Assembly: GCA_016930015.1 (NCBI GenBank)
Contig: JAFGHR010000059.1
Coordinates: 1-64,000, forward strand
DNA: 64,000 nt
Source: Anaerolineae bacterium
GTDB lineage: Bacteria > Chloroflexota > Anaerolineae > Aggregatilineales > Aggregatilineaceae
Reading direction: 5' to 3'
The notes below the pieces were generated by a model. That model ran no database searches, was not told where the DNA came from, and saw only the letters and a list, made by a program, of their open reading frames with translations. Positions 38,864 through 48,842 of this stretch are shown here, piece after piece; position 1 is the first letter of the stretch; every line of letters begins with the position of its first letter. The position numbers and the translations under genes are program-made.

Positions 38864-41149
38864 CTAATTATGGCTCAACGCAACATCGATTTCGATCGGA
38901 CTTTCGGTGATATCCGTGATGATGATTCCGTCAGTCGTGATGGGAATATACCCCTCGGCGTTGGCCAGCACACTGTACAGGATCGGCTCGTCCAACGTGC
39001 CGCGCGGCAGCAGCACCGGAATCTGGAAACGGCCCTCGTTGTCGGCCAGCGATACACCGAGCACCTGGTCTTTGGTCCACAGAAAATCCTCAATGGCGTA
39101 TTCGGATTTGAGCACGATAAACATCGCGCCGGGAATGCCCTGGCCGGTTTCGGCGTCGGTGATGCGGCCTGTCATCTGGATACCCTCGGCGCTGGCAAAC
39201 GCCCCAACCGGGAGCTGTCCCAGGCCGACTTTGACCGATACCATTTCTAGAATCACGTTGGAAATGCTGATTTCCAACGCGTAGGTCGCGTCGGGCAGTG
39301 TATCCAGGCTTTCCAGGTTCAGGAGGTAGTTTTCACCTTCAGGGGGGGCGTTCCACGGCTCGGTGATCTCAAATAACACATCACCATCGACCGACCAGCG
39401 GCGCGTCCACATGGTGCCCGGCGCGATCAGGCGCCAGTTAAAAAACACATACAACGCGGCGATATCTGCCGGAAAATCGGCGCGTACCGTTTCTGCTACA
39501 GGGAGGCCGCCAGCGGCCTCGCTTGCAAACCGGAAATCAGTAAAAATGACCGACCGCGATATCTCCGCCCCGCCCGCGATCACAAAATCCGCGGTCGCGC
39601 TCAGCCCGCCGTCGATGTACAGTTCCAGCCGGTATTGGCCGGGCAAAAAATCAGCCGCCGCGGTGATCGTGCGCGTGCCTTGTTCGTCACCGTCCCAGGG
39701 GGCGTTAGCGCGGAATAACTCCTCGCCCTCAAAATACCAGATATGGCTCCACGTGAGGCCCGGCTGCATGTTATGGTACACGAACCGGGCCTGAATGCCG
39801 CTGCCTTCCGGAAGTACGTAATTTGTGCCGACGAGGTTGTTGTTTTCATCCAGCAGGCCGAATACCACGTCGGAAAAACCCGGATTCGCGCGCGGTCCCT
39901 GGCCGACGGTGATCCGCGCGCTGGCGGTTTCGCGGCCTTCGATGAACAGGCGGAAATCGTACATGCCGTTGCGCAGCGGCGTGCCCGTCGTGCCGATGTA
40001 CCACAGGCCGCGCTCGCCGCCGCTCCAGGTGACGGGCGGCAGGCTGTACAGTGCATCCGGCACATTGTCCACCGCGACGCGCAGCTCGTATATCATGCCA
40101 TCGACCATGTTGTCATAGTCAAAGAACAGGTAAAGGCTGGTAGTACCGGCAGGTATCCCGCCTACTACATTGGATGGCATACCGGCTTCGTTGATGCGCG
40201 TGGTAAAAAACGGGCGGCTGAAGTCGGGAGAGCCGCCGGGCAGCGGGGCAGTCGATCCGGTCAGGTCCTGGCCCTGGCGGATTCCGAGTGTGGCGGCACG
40301 CACCAACCCGCGCGCCAAACGAGAGGGGCGCAGCGCGCTGATAAACCCGCCGACGGGCACACAGGTATCATTACGGTCGGCGCGTCCATCTGCGTTTGAG
40401 TCCTGGATCACGCGGCAGTCTACGGCTTCGCCGCTGGCACGGGCCGGGGCAATGGTGGGGATGCCGACAAGCTCCCCATCCCGGTTATACGCGCCGCCGC
40501 CGCTCATCAGGCCGGGGATCGTGGCGCTCGTGCGAATCCAGGCGCGATCACCGACACGGGCTTCGGCGGTAAACCCGCTGACCGTGCCGCGTGTAACGGT
40601 CACCGCCTCGTTGCCGATGTTGGGATAACCTATCACCGTGATCGTGTTGTCAAGCTCAACCGTGCTGGAATCGCCGAGTTCGACAAACGGCAGTTGCAGC
40701 GTGCCCGGTTCGATGATGCGCCCGTCCAAATAGCCGTTGATGCGCAACACGGCGAGGTCTAATCCCTGGCTGTAATCGATAACTTCGACGGTGTAGGTGG
40801 GGATCGGCGGTTCGTCCAGGCGCACGGTGATCCCGATCGTGATGCGGTCGGATGGACAGGCGTCACTGGGTAGGGCGCTGTGCGCGTTGGTCAGGATCAG
40901 GCCGTTAGCGCTGACCAGCGTGCCGGACCCCACGCACGAGATCACCGGGCCGCCTTCAGTCTCGTAGGTCTGCATTACAAACACCGTAGCGCGTTTGATG
41001 ATGTCCTCGTTGAGTTCTACCGGTGGCGGGTCGGATTGGGCCTGGCCATAGCGCAGCGGCACGACCACCGCGCCCAGCGTAATCAGCAGGCTGGCGGCGA
41101 TACCACAGGCCAAAAACCGGCGCGTCAGGGGATAGTGTTGATCACACAT
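38864..41149 (-). CDS. trypsin-like (S1/HtrA-type) serine protease with tandem beta-domains and a carboxypeptidase-regulatory-like domain
   Basis: GSGTLVSANGLILTNAHSA, DLAVLRI, MSGGGAYNRDGELVGI. Confidence 0.85.
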   Translation of the reverse strand: MCDQHYPLTRRFLACGIAASLLITLGAVVVPLRYGQAQSDPPPVELNEDIIKRATVFVMQTYETEGGPVISCVGSGTLVSANGLILTNAHSALPSDACPSDRITIGITVRLDEPPIPTYTVEVIDYSQGLDLAVLRINGYLDGRIIEPGTLQLPFVELGDSSTVELDNTITVIGYPNIGNEAVTVTRGTVSGFTAEARVGDRAWIRTSATIPGLMSGGGAYNRDGELVGIPTIAPARASGEAVDCRVIQDSNADGRADRNDTCVPVGGFISALRPSRLARGLVRAATLGIRQGQDLTGSTAPLPGGSPDFSRPFFTTRINEAGMPSNVVGGIPAGTTSLYLFFDYDNMVDGMIYELRVAVDNVPDALYSLPPVTWSGGERGLWYIGTTGTPLRNGMYDFRLFIEGRETASARITVGQGPRANPGFSDVVFGLLDENNNLVGTNYVLPEGSGIQARFVYHNMQPGLTWSHIWYFEGEELFRANAPWDGDEQGTRTITAAADFLPGQYRLELYIDGGLSATADFVIAGGAEISRSVIFTDFRFASEAAGGLPVAETVRADFPADIAALYVFFNWRLIAPGTMWTRRWSVDGDVLFEITEPWNAPPEGENYLLNLESLDTLPDATYALEISISNVILEMVSVKVGLGQLPVGAFASAEGIQMTGRITDAETGQGIPGAMFIVLKSEYAIEDFLWTKDQVLGVSLADNEGRFQIPVLLPRGTLDEPILYSVLANAEGYIPITTDGIIITDITESPIEIDVALSHN

Positions 41150-41751
41150 TAGAAGATTTCCAGGGTTTGCAGCAGATTTTCGAAACGATACAGGTTGTCG
41201 TCAAAACTGTTTTGTTCTTCGCGGTAGGTGATCACCAGCGCTTGAGACCGGCGCAGGATCACGACATCCACCCCTTCAACCACGACCGGCAGGCTTTCGA
41301 GAAACGGGTTACGTTCGTCCTGGGTGTAGGCATAGTGCATGCGGATCGCGGGTGTGCCGTCGCGCAGGGTTTCTTCGGTGCGAGAGATCACGCGGTAGGC
41401 CGATAGTTGGCTGGCGCGTTGGATATCCAGGATGTCGAGCACATTACGCGGCGCAGCATCCGGCCCGACGGTCAGGGTGGATACTTGCAGCAGTGTTTTG
41501 AACGGTAGGGCGTTTGGGTCTTCGGCGCGGATCACATACTCGTCACTTTTGCTGTCGATCAGCCAGTTGAGCGGCACCTGGGCACGGATGCCGGCTTCCT
41601 GGTTTTCGAAAACTTGCGCGGCGTTCAGGCTGCTGCTGCGCATGCTGATCCCCAGGAACAGGACCACACCGGCCATGACGAGCGCGAGGTAGCTGTTCCA
41701 GCGTTGGGTAAATGTCAGTTCGCGGTGGATGTCCGGGAAAAAGTCGCTCAT
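41149..41751 (-). CDS. single-pass membrane protein, function unknown
   Basis: One N-terminal TM; overlaps both operon neighbours. Confidence 0.65.
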   Translation of the reverse strand: MSDFFPDIHRELTFTQRWNSYLALVMAGVVLFLGISMRSSSLNAAQVFENQEAGIRAQVPLNWLIDSKSDEYVIRAEDPNALPFKTLLQVSTLTVGPDAAPRNVLDILDIQRASQLSAYRVISRTEETLRDGTPAIRMHYAYTQDERNPFLESLPVVVEGVDVVILRRSQALVITYREEQNSFDDNLYRFENLLQTLEIF

Positions 41752-42746
41752 AGCTCCTCCCGGCGCCCGGTGCGTGTGATCATGCGTGTATCAGCGCTTT
41801 CGATGATAAACGCCATGGTGATGTACATCATGACGATCAAACCCAGCGCCAGCGCCAGCCCGCGAACGGGTGAGCTGGCATCGGCACCCACGTTCAGGCC
41901 GCTGACGATTGCAATTCCCCGGAATCCGTAATACAGCCCGCTGATGAACGATGCCAGGAACAGCCCTGCTGGAATCCAGAATATAGGCGGGTGGCCGATC
42001 CGTAATTCGACCAAAAAGTAGCCCATGATCAGCCCGGCGGCGATCTGCGAAAACATGATACTGGCGACCCGCAGCGCGGTTGCTAACAGGGTGGCGTCTG
42101 TGTACAGCGCAAACCGGAGGTTATAGACAACGGCGAATCCCAACGATACCGTGATGGCAAAGGCCATGCCATCTACCCGGCGTTCGAGGCGCTGCGGCCA
42201 GACGGTATAACGCAGCACGGCATATTTCAGGAATTCGGCGGTGAAGCCTATCGTAAACATATAACCCAGCACGCGCCCAAAGAAACCCTGGTAAGGCAGC
42301 CAGCGTTCGGGCGTAAAAACGCGTTCTTCCAGCGGCACAGCGATACCGTTGGCGACCAATCCCCCCAGAATCAGTACGCCAATCAGCCCGAAACGTGGTT
42401 TCAGGGCGCGGCGTTCGCCCCGGTATGAGAAGACCAGCCACGCCGCCAGCGGCAGCAGCGCGATCCCCGTTTTGGCGCGTATATCGGTCAGGTCGGCGGG
42501 CAGCATGCCGAACAGATCGGTCAGCAGCCAGATCATAAACACGACCAGGAACACCACCAGGACTTCAAGCGAACTGGTGCGCCATACACGCCGGTACGGG
42601 AATATCTCTTCCGGTTCTTCTTCCGGGGTGAGCAAAATCGGTTCAAACGACAACCTTAATGCTCCTCTATGGCTATTGATTACACTCCGGCGCGGTGGTA
42701 CACTCCCCTCCGCTGCCAGACTCGATTCTACCGTGCTCTGTGGCAC
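41748..42746 (-). CDS. PrsW-like multi-TM protein
   Basis: FTAEFLKYAVL, LGFAVVYNLRFAL, GHPPIFWIPAGLFLA resemble PrsW core TMs; some catalytic residues not conserved. Confidence 0.65.
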   Translation of the reverse strand: MPQSTVESSLAAEGSVPPRRSVINSHRGALRLSFEPILLTPEEEPEEIFPYRRVWRTSSLEVLVVFLVVFMIWLLTDLFGMLPADLTDIRAKTGIALLPLAAWLVFSYRGERRALKPRFGLIGVLILGGLVANGIAVPLEERVFTPERWLPYQGFFGRVLGYMFTIGFTAEFLKYAVLRYTVWPQRLERRVDGMAFAITVSLGFAVVYNLRFALYTDATLLATALRVASIMFSQIAAGLIMGYFLVELRIGHPPIFWIPAGLFLASFISGLYYGFRGIAIVSGLNVGADASSPVRGLALALGLIVMMYITMAFIIESADTRMITRTGRREEL

Positions 42747-42764
42747 ATGCCCACAGCCCGGTGG

Positions 42765-42925
42765 CAGGGTAATCGCTTCAAATGGAAAGATGACTTTTAA
42801 AGCAGCGCCTTCCCCCTAAATCCCCCTTCCAGCCAAGCTGGACGAGGGACTTGACGCACGATCAAGGATCACGCGCGATCGGCTTTTTCCCCTCCCCGGC
42901 CCGTACACCAAGCCATAGAGGGGAA
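42765..42925. repeat. dispersed intergenic element, copy 2 (core inverted relative to copy 1)
   Basis: 47-bp core 42806-42852; shared 18-mer and CCCCTCC...GAGGGG hairpin. Confidence 0.8.
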
Positions 42926-43031
42926 AAGACCGGTTGCGGGTGCGCGTGTTCAGCGAATATGCGTTGGGAAAGGGATTGGAGGGACGCGTTAATGTCCGTG
43001 TTTTGCTCAAGATTCTCATTTAGGGATTGTT

Positions 43032-44675
43032 ATGAAGCTGGAATCGCTACGACGGCGTGCGCCGTTTCGGTTAGGATTGGTCGGGATGCTGGTGATCGGG
43101 TGCTGCCTGATCACGGCGGTCATTGCCGTGCTGCTGCTGGTGGGTGCGCCGGACGAAAACGGCGACGGTGGAAACCGGATCGTCTATGGCCTGACGCTGA
43201 ACCCCAGCGGGTTTGATCCGCACCGGCATATATCGAGTGAACTCGGCATCCCGTTTTTCTCCGTGTATGACACGCTGGTGTATCGCCATCCCCAGACCAT
43301 GGATTTTGTGCCCGGTTTGGCCGAGCGCTGGGAGATGGCGCAGGACGGCCTGTCGTGGACGTTTTACCTGCGGCAGGATGTCACGTTTCATGATGATACG
43401 CCGTTCAACGCGGCAGCGGTCGGCGCGAACCTGGACCGGATCATGAATCCGGATATCGATTCGGGTAAAGCGCGGTTTCTGCTGGGATCGTACACCGGCT
43501 ATGAGATCATCGACGCGTACTCGATCCGCCTGAACCTGTCGGAGCCATTCGCGCCGCTGCTGGATGGGTTGAGCCAGGTGTACCTGGGCATCGCCAGCCC
43601 TACGGCGCTGAGCGCCTATACCAAAAACACCTACCAGTGGCACCAGGTGGGCACGGGGCCGTTTCGCCTGGACGAGGTGATCCCCGGCGACCGGATCATC
43701 CTCAAGCGTAACGAGGATTACGCCTGGGGACCGGTGTTTTACGCCGAAGCCACCGATCAATCGCTGGATACGGTCGAGTTCCGGTTTTACACCGATCCGG
43801 CCACGCGCAGCCTGGCGCTTGAAAGCGGCGAAATCCAGATGATCGGTGACCTGCTGCCGACAGATGCCGAATTGTTATCCGGCAACCCGGCGCTGCGTAT
43901 TTTCCGCGTACAGGTGCCCGGCCTGCCGCAGCAGTTTTTCCTCAACACGCAGCAAGCGCCAACTAACGATATCGCCGTGCGGCAGGCGCTGCTGTACGGT
44001 ACCAACCGGACCGCGATTGTTGATGCCGTGTTTCAGGGGCAGTCGCCGGTCGCATATGGCCCGCTCAGCTCGGCCATGCCGGATTATTACAGCGAAGTCG
44101 AGCGGTTATACCCGTATGATCCCGAATTCGCGCGGACGCTGCTGGCCGGTGCCGGTTACGTTGATATGGATGGCGACGGTATGTTGGAATTGGACGGCGA
44201 GCCGCTGACGCTGCGGATGGTGTTCGCCGGTTGGAACCAAATGGCCGACGTAGCGCAGTTGGTGCAAAGCCAGTGGCGCGACCTGGGTATTGATCTCGAA
44301 TTGATCCAGGTGCCGGACTTTCCCACGCTGCAACAGCACGCCACTGACGGCGACTTTCACCTGATCGCGTTTTACGATTTTGGCGTGGATGCCAGCATTC
44401 TGAACCGGTTCTATTTTACCGGCGCACAGAACAACTGGTCCGGGTTCAGCGATCCGGAGGTGGATACCTGGCTGCAAGAGGGCGGTCGCCAGAGTGATCC
44501 CGAAGCACGCGCGCAGTATTACGCCGCGATCCAGCAGCGGATCATGGAACAGGCGGTCGTTTTGCCAATCCGCGAGTACGTGAATCTGAACGGGATATCG
44601 GACCGGCTGGACGGCGTGATCTTCAGCGCGCAAGGCTGGTGGCCCCTGCTGCGTAATCTGTTGTTTGTTCCCTGA
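43032..44675 (+). CDS. ABC transporter substrate-binding protein, peptide/nickel family (SBP_bac_5)
   Basis: LAERWEMAQDGLSWTFYLRQDVTFHDDTPFNAAAV. Confidence 0.92.
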   Translation: MKLESLRRRAPFRLGLVGMLVIGCCLITAVIAVLLLVGAPDENGDGGNRIVYGLTLNPSGFDPHRHISSELGIPFFSVYDTLVYRHPQTMDFVPGLAERWEMAQDGLSWTFYLRQDVTFHDDTPFNAAAVGANLDRIMNPDIDSGKARFLLGSYTGYEIIDAYSIRLNLSEPFAPLLDGLSQVYLGIASPTALSAYTKNTYQWHQVGTGPFRLDEVIPGDRIILKRNEDYAWGPVFYAEATDQSLDTVEFRFYTDPATRSLALESGEIQMIGDLLPTDAELLSGNPALRIFRVQVPGLPQQFFLNTQQAPTNDIAVRQALLYGTNRTAIVDAVFQGQSPVAYGPLSSAMPDYYSEVERLYPYDPEFARTLLAGAGYVDMDGDGMLELDGEPLTLRMVFAGWNQMADVAQLVQSQWRDLGIDLELIQVPDFPTLQQHATDGDFHLIAFYDFGVDASILNRFYFTGAQNNWSGFSDPEVDTWLQEGGRQSDPEARAQYYAAIQQRIMEQAVVLPIREYVNLNGISDRLDGVIFSAQGWWPLLRNLLFVP

Positions 44676-44694
44676 TCAACCCCAGTCGATGGTT

Positions 44695-45612
44695 ATGTAT
44701 GTACTGCGGCGGTTGGTGACGGCCCTGGCGGTCGCGTGGTTGGCGATTTCGCTGGCGTTTGTGGCGCTGCGCTGGGCGCCCGGTGACGCGGTCGATGCGA
44801 CGATGGGGCGGGCCGGTGTGCCGCCGGAAGACCTCGAAGCCCGCCGCGACGAACTCGGCCTGAACGATCCGGTCTGGCGGCAGTACGGCGCTTACCTGGG
44901 CGGGATCGTGCGTGGCGAGTGGGGCGAATCGCTGGTATCCGGCCAGCCGGTGCGCGAGATGATCGCGCAGTCCATCGGCGCGACGGCAGTTTTGGCGCTG
45001 TCCGCGCTGACAGTGGCGGTTGTGCTCGGCATCAGCCTGGGGATTGTGGCGGGGGTGTCGTCGTGGGCCGGGCTGCGCTACGGGGCGGAGGCGCTGGCCT
45101 CGCTGGCGCTGTCTACGCCGATCTACTGGACGGCAACCCTGGTGATATACCTGTTTACGGTCGTGCTGGACGTGCTGCCGGGCGTCGGAGGGCGCGGCGT
45201 GCGTTACCTGATTCTTCCGGCGTGCGTGCTGGGTTTTCACACGGCGGGCAGTATCGCCCAGGTTACGGCCAGCAGCGTTCGACAGGCTGCCGGTCAGGAT
45301 TTTGTCTGGACGGCGCGCGCTAAAGGGCTGCCGGGCTTGGACGTGCTGGACCATATTTTGCGGGTCGGGCTGCTGCCGATCGTGGCGGTGGTGGCGCTCC
45401 AGTTTGGTTTTTTACTGGGCGGCACCGTGATCACCGAGATGATTTTTGTGCGGCAGGGATTGGGCCGCGTGCTGCTGACTGCCGTTGATACACGCGACTA
45501 CCCGGTGATTCAGGGTGTCGTCGCGTTTTCCGCGCTGGTGTACAGCCTGATCAATGCGCTGGCGGATGTGCTCTATCGGCTGATCGATCCGCGCCTGGAA
45601 GGGGCATCATGA
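44695..45612 (+). CDS. ABC transporter permease (DppB/OppB type)
   Basis: N-terminal YVLRRLVTALAVAW; GGTVITEMIFVRQGLGRVLLTAVDTRDYPVIQGV. Confidence 0.93.
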   Translation: MYVLRRLVTALAVAWLAISLAFVALRWAPGDAVDATMGRAGVPPEDLEARRDELGLNDPVWRQYGAYLGGIVRGEWGESLVSGQPVREMIAQSIGATAVLALSALTVAVVLGISLGIVAGVSSWAGLRYGAEALASLALSTPIYWTATLVIYLFTVVLDVLPGVGGRGVRYLILPACVLGFHTAGSIAQVTASSVRQAAGQDFVWTARAKGLPGLDVLDHILRVGLLPIVAVVALQFGFLLGGTVITEMIFVRQGLGRVLLTAVDTRDYPVIQGVVAFSALVYSLINALADVLYRLIDPRLEGAS

Positions 45613-46442
45613 TCGCGCGCGGCGTGATCCCGCGAATCACCGACCGGCGCGGCGTGCGAATGCGCCGGATCGTGGCCCTGGCGCTGCTGGGCGTAATCGT
45701 GATGGCGGTGATGGGTGCGCCCTGGCTGGCGCGTTATGGTCCGCGTGAGACGGCACCGGACGATCAATTTCAACGCCCGTCAGCCGATCACCTGTTTGGT
45801 ACCGATTTATTGGGGCGCGACGTGTACAGCCGCGTGTTATACGGTGGGCGGCATACATTAAGCCTGGCGCTGCTCACGGCGGCGATTACCCTGCTGCCGG
45901 GCTTAGGAATCGGGTTGGTCGCGGGCAGCGCCGGGGGTTGGATCGACCGGGGATTGATGGCGTTCATGGACGCACTGCTGGCGATCCCCAGCCTGGTAAC
46001 GGCGCTGGCGCTGGTGGCGCTGGTTGGCAGCGGGTCCGCCGAGATCGCGTTAGCGGTGGGGATTGCGGGCGTCCCGGCGTATGCGCGTGTGACACGTGCT
46101 GCCGTGCTGGCGGTGCGTGCGCGCCCGTTCATTGACTCGGCGCGCGCCATTGGCACACGGTATCCCGGTTTGCTGCAACGTTATATCCTGCCGAACGCCG
46201 CCGCGCCGCTGGTCGCGTTTGCCGGAGTCACACTCAGTTGGGCGATTCTGAACAGCGCCGCCCTGACGTTTTTGGGTTACGGGGGTGATATCACGTCACC
46301 GGATTGGGGCGTGATGCTGGCCGACGGGCGGCAGGCGTTCCGTACTGCGCCGTGGGCTGCATTTGCGCCCGGTGCGGCGTTAAGCCTGACGGTGTTTGCG
46401 ATTCACCTGCTGGCGGGCAGTTTCAGGGCGCAGCCGGGATAG
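45609..46442 (+). CDS. ABC transporter permease (DppC/OppC type)
   Basis: HLFGTDLLGRDVYSRVLYGGRHTL; 4-bp overlap with the previous gene. Confidence 0.93.
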   Translation: MIARGVIPRITDRRGVRMRRIVALALLGVIVMAVMGAPWLARYGPRETAPDDQFQRPSADHLFGTDLLGRDVYSRVLYGGRHTLSLALLTAAITLLPGLGIGLVAGSAGGWIDRGLMAFMDALLAIPSLVTALALVALVGSGSAEIALAVGIAGVPAYARVTRAAVLAVRARPFIDSARAIGTRYPGLLQRYILPNAAAPLVAFAGVTLSWAILNSAALTFLGYGGDITSPDWGVMLADGRQAFRTAPWAAFAPGAALSLTVFAIHLLAGSFRAQPG

Positions 46443-46474
46443 GGGCCGCATTCTGGCGCACGCGGGCCGCGTCG

Positions 46475-47212
46475 TTACTGCGTTGGGCCGCGCACCGTGA
46501 GCAGTCCCTCTGATGATGAAATCTGGCCGGTCCAGACGCCCTGGTCAAAATAAGCCGGGGTCGCGGTGGGCGTGGCATCACCGGCTAACAGGGTTCGCTG
46601 CGCGCCGGGATTGTTGTTGCGATAGTAGGCGCGGACGCGGTATTCACCGTTAACCTCAAGCGGTACACCCGCCGCCAGCAGCAGATCGGGGCTGATGCGG
46701 AATTCCTCGGTACAGCGGGCGCGCGATCCCAGCAGGTGCAGTTCTTCGGGGTTGACCCGGCTGGGGACTACAGCGGGGAGCGCCTGTTCAATGCGCGTAA
46801 AACTGGTGCCAACGCGGGTAACCTCAAACGTGACGCCTGCATTCGTGACCGGCTGGTCCGGGCGGATGAGGATCACCGGGTTGTCACGTGGCAGGTACAG
46901 GATCGCCGGGCCGATGTCCTCGTTGACAAATGTCACCCTGGCGATGATGGCTTCGGTCGGGTTGATGGTATCTTTTTCGAGTGTTATGTCCAGGCCGAGC
47001 AGCACCTGGTCGTTTTTGGAATATGACAGCGATGACCGGTTGTTTCCCCCCAGCGGATTTGCCAGATCGGAGCAGGTCGGGCCGCGCTTAGCTGCCGGGT
47101 AAACGCGCGGAAACGCGATCGCCAGCACCAGCATTAACGCGGCAGCGCCAATCGCGACATTGGTTCGGTTCAGCCGATTTGAGGTGGTCCTGCTGCTGCG
47201 TCGTCGTGCCAT
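46475..47212 (-). CDS. hypothetical membrane-anchored protein
   Basis: N-terminal TM and beta-rich domain. Confidence 0.65.
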   Translation of the reverse strand: MARRRSSRTTSNRLNRTNVAIGAAALMLVLAIAFPRVYPAAKRGPTCSDLANPLGGNNRSSLSYSKNDQVLLGLDITLEKDTINPTEAIIARVTFVNEDIGPAILYLPRDNPVILIRPDQPVTNAGVTFEVTRVGTSFTRIEQALPAVVPSRVNPEELHLLGSRARCTEEFRISPDLLLAAGVPLEVNGEYRVRAYYRNNNPGAQRTLLAGDATPTATPAYFDQGVWTGQISSSEGLLTVRGPTQ

Positions 47213-47218
47213 GTCCGT

Positions 47219-48322
47219 TCACGTCTCCCTGGTGGCGAGCCACTGCGATATCTGTTTTATCACAGTGCCCGGTGTAGTCTCTGCCGGGTCTAACCACGTG
47301 ATGCCGTCATCGTGCCCGTAAAACCATGTATACTGGCGGCGGACAAAGGCTCGCGTGTCGCGCCGGATGGCGGCGACGGCATCTTCAAAAGTGATTTTCC
47401 CTTCCAGATAGGGCCGCCACTGCCCGTAACCCAGCCCGCTCATGGCCGGACAATCCCAAGTATAGCCCCGATCGATTAATCTGCGCACTTCGTCGAGCAG
47501 ACCGGCTTGCAGCATGTGATCGATGCGTGTATCGATGCGTTCATATAACACTTCTCGCGGGCAGGTTAGCCCCAACTGGAGAATGGTATAAGGGGGCGGC
47601 TGTTTGCGCTGGAGCACCGTGATTGGTGTGCCGGTTTCCATGTACACTTCAAGCGCCCGGATCACGCGCCGCACGTTGCGATAGTCGATGCGGTCGGCGG
47701 CGGCGGGATCATACTGGCGCAGGCGATCATGCAGCGCCTGCGCGCCGTGTGTGTCCGCGTAGGTTTGCAACTCGGCGCGCCGGTCGGGGTTTGGCGGCAC
47801 TTCGGGGATACCCCAGCCTTCGATCACGGCGGTGAGGTATTGGCCCGTCCCGCCTACCAGCAGCGGCAGATCGCCGCGATTGTGCACATTTTCGATGGCT
47901 GAATAGGCCGCCCGCTGGTACTGGGCCAGGGTATATGTTTCGTCCGGTGTGACCACATCTATCAGGTGATGCGGCACCGCCGCACGCCCGGCGGGCGTAG
48001 GCTTGGCGGTGCCGATGTCCATGTATTTGTATATCTGGCGGCTGTCGGCGCTGATGATTTCACCGTTGAGCGCTCGCGCAACCGGGATCGACAGCGTCGT
48101 TTTGCCGCACGCCGTCGGCCCCAGGATCACGACCAGCGGAATCGGGGCCGTCCCGGTGGCTGGTTCCAACTCCGGCAGCGTGACCGGTTGGGTATCTTCA
48201 TCGGCTACCGGCGGCTCCGTTATGAGGTCCGACACACGACCTGGCGTTAATTCGGGTGTTTGGACACCGGCGGCGCGCGGCTGTGATGCGCCGGGGTGGG
48301 CGCGGTTACCAGTCCACGGCAT
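47219..48322 (-). CDS. miaA: tRNA dimethylallyltransferase (start uncertain; N-terminal extension)
   Basis: VVILGPTACGKTTLSIPVARALNGEIISADSRQIYKYMDIGTAKP. Confidence 0.93.
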   Translation of the reverse strand: MPWTGNRAHPGASQPRAAGVQTPELTPGRVSDLITEPPVADEDTQPVTLPELEPATGTAPIPLVVILGPTACGKTTLSIPVARALNGEIISADSRQIYKYMDIGTAKPTPAGRAAVPHHLIDVVTPDETYTLAQYQRAAYSAIENVHNRGDLPLLVGGTGQYLTAVIEGWGIPEVPPNPDRRAELQTYADTHGAQALHDRLRQYDPAAADRIDYRNVRRVIRALEVYMETGTPITVLQRKQPPPYTILQLGLTCPREVLYERIDTRIDHMLQAGLLDEVRRLIDRGYTWDCPAMSGLGYGQWRPYLEGKITFEDAVAAIRRDTRAFVRRQYTWFYGHDDGITWLDPAETTPGTVIKQISQWLATRET

Positions 48323-48680
48323 CGGTGATCACCTCCATAACGAACGTGTGCCCATCAAAACCCACGGCGGCTACGTCGATGCGCCATGCAGCCGCGTCGA
48401 GATCATGTTCCGCTAAATAAGCCTCGGCCAGCCGCGCCAGCCGGGTTTGTTTGGCCGCGTTTACACTTTCCAGCGCGTGCGTAACCGCGTCATTGAGTGG
48501 GCCGCGCCGGGTGCGAACTTCCACAAAAACGATCGTGCCGCCGTGCTGCGCCACGATATCAAGTTCGCCGGATTCAGGATGGCGCCAGTTGCGGTCACGG
48601 ATCACATAACCGGAGCGCTGCATCTGCGCGGCTACCCAGTTTTCGCCTTGTTGACCCAGTTTATGCCGTGCATCAGACAT
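48306..48680 (-). CDS. yraN: YraN/UPF0102 family endonuclease-like protein
   Basis: GENWVAAQMQRSGYVIRDRNWRHPESGELDIVAQHGGTIVFVEVRTR. Confidence 0.93.
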   Translation of the reverse strand: MSDARHKLGQQGENWVAAQMQRSGYVIRDRNWRHPESGELDIVAQHGGTIVFVEVRTRRGPLNDAVTHALESVNAAKQTRLARLAEAYLAEHDLDAAAWRIDVAAVGFDGHTFVMEVITDAVDW

Positions 48681-48842
48681 GCTCGTTAGGCCATCGACTC
48701 ATCGTTACCTTGCCAGGGTTTTTGAGATCATGCTACAATGCCTGCCAGGATTGTAACGTATTTCCTTCAAGTGTCACGGTGATGGGAGCAGGCGCCGCTC
48801 ACCGCTGGTTATGTGGGGTTGATCTCGGCTCAGGAGATGGTT

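Noticed and set aside
44623-45354. 243-aa minus-strand ORF opposite the DppB-type permease
   Set aside because: Gln/Arg/His-rich shadow ORF; the permease frame is canonical.
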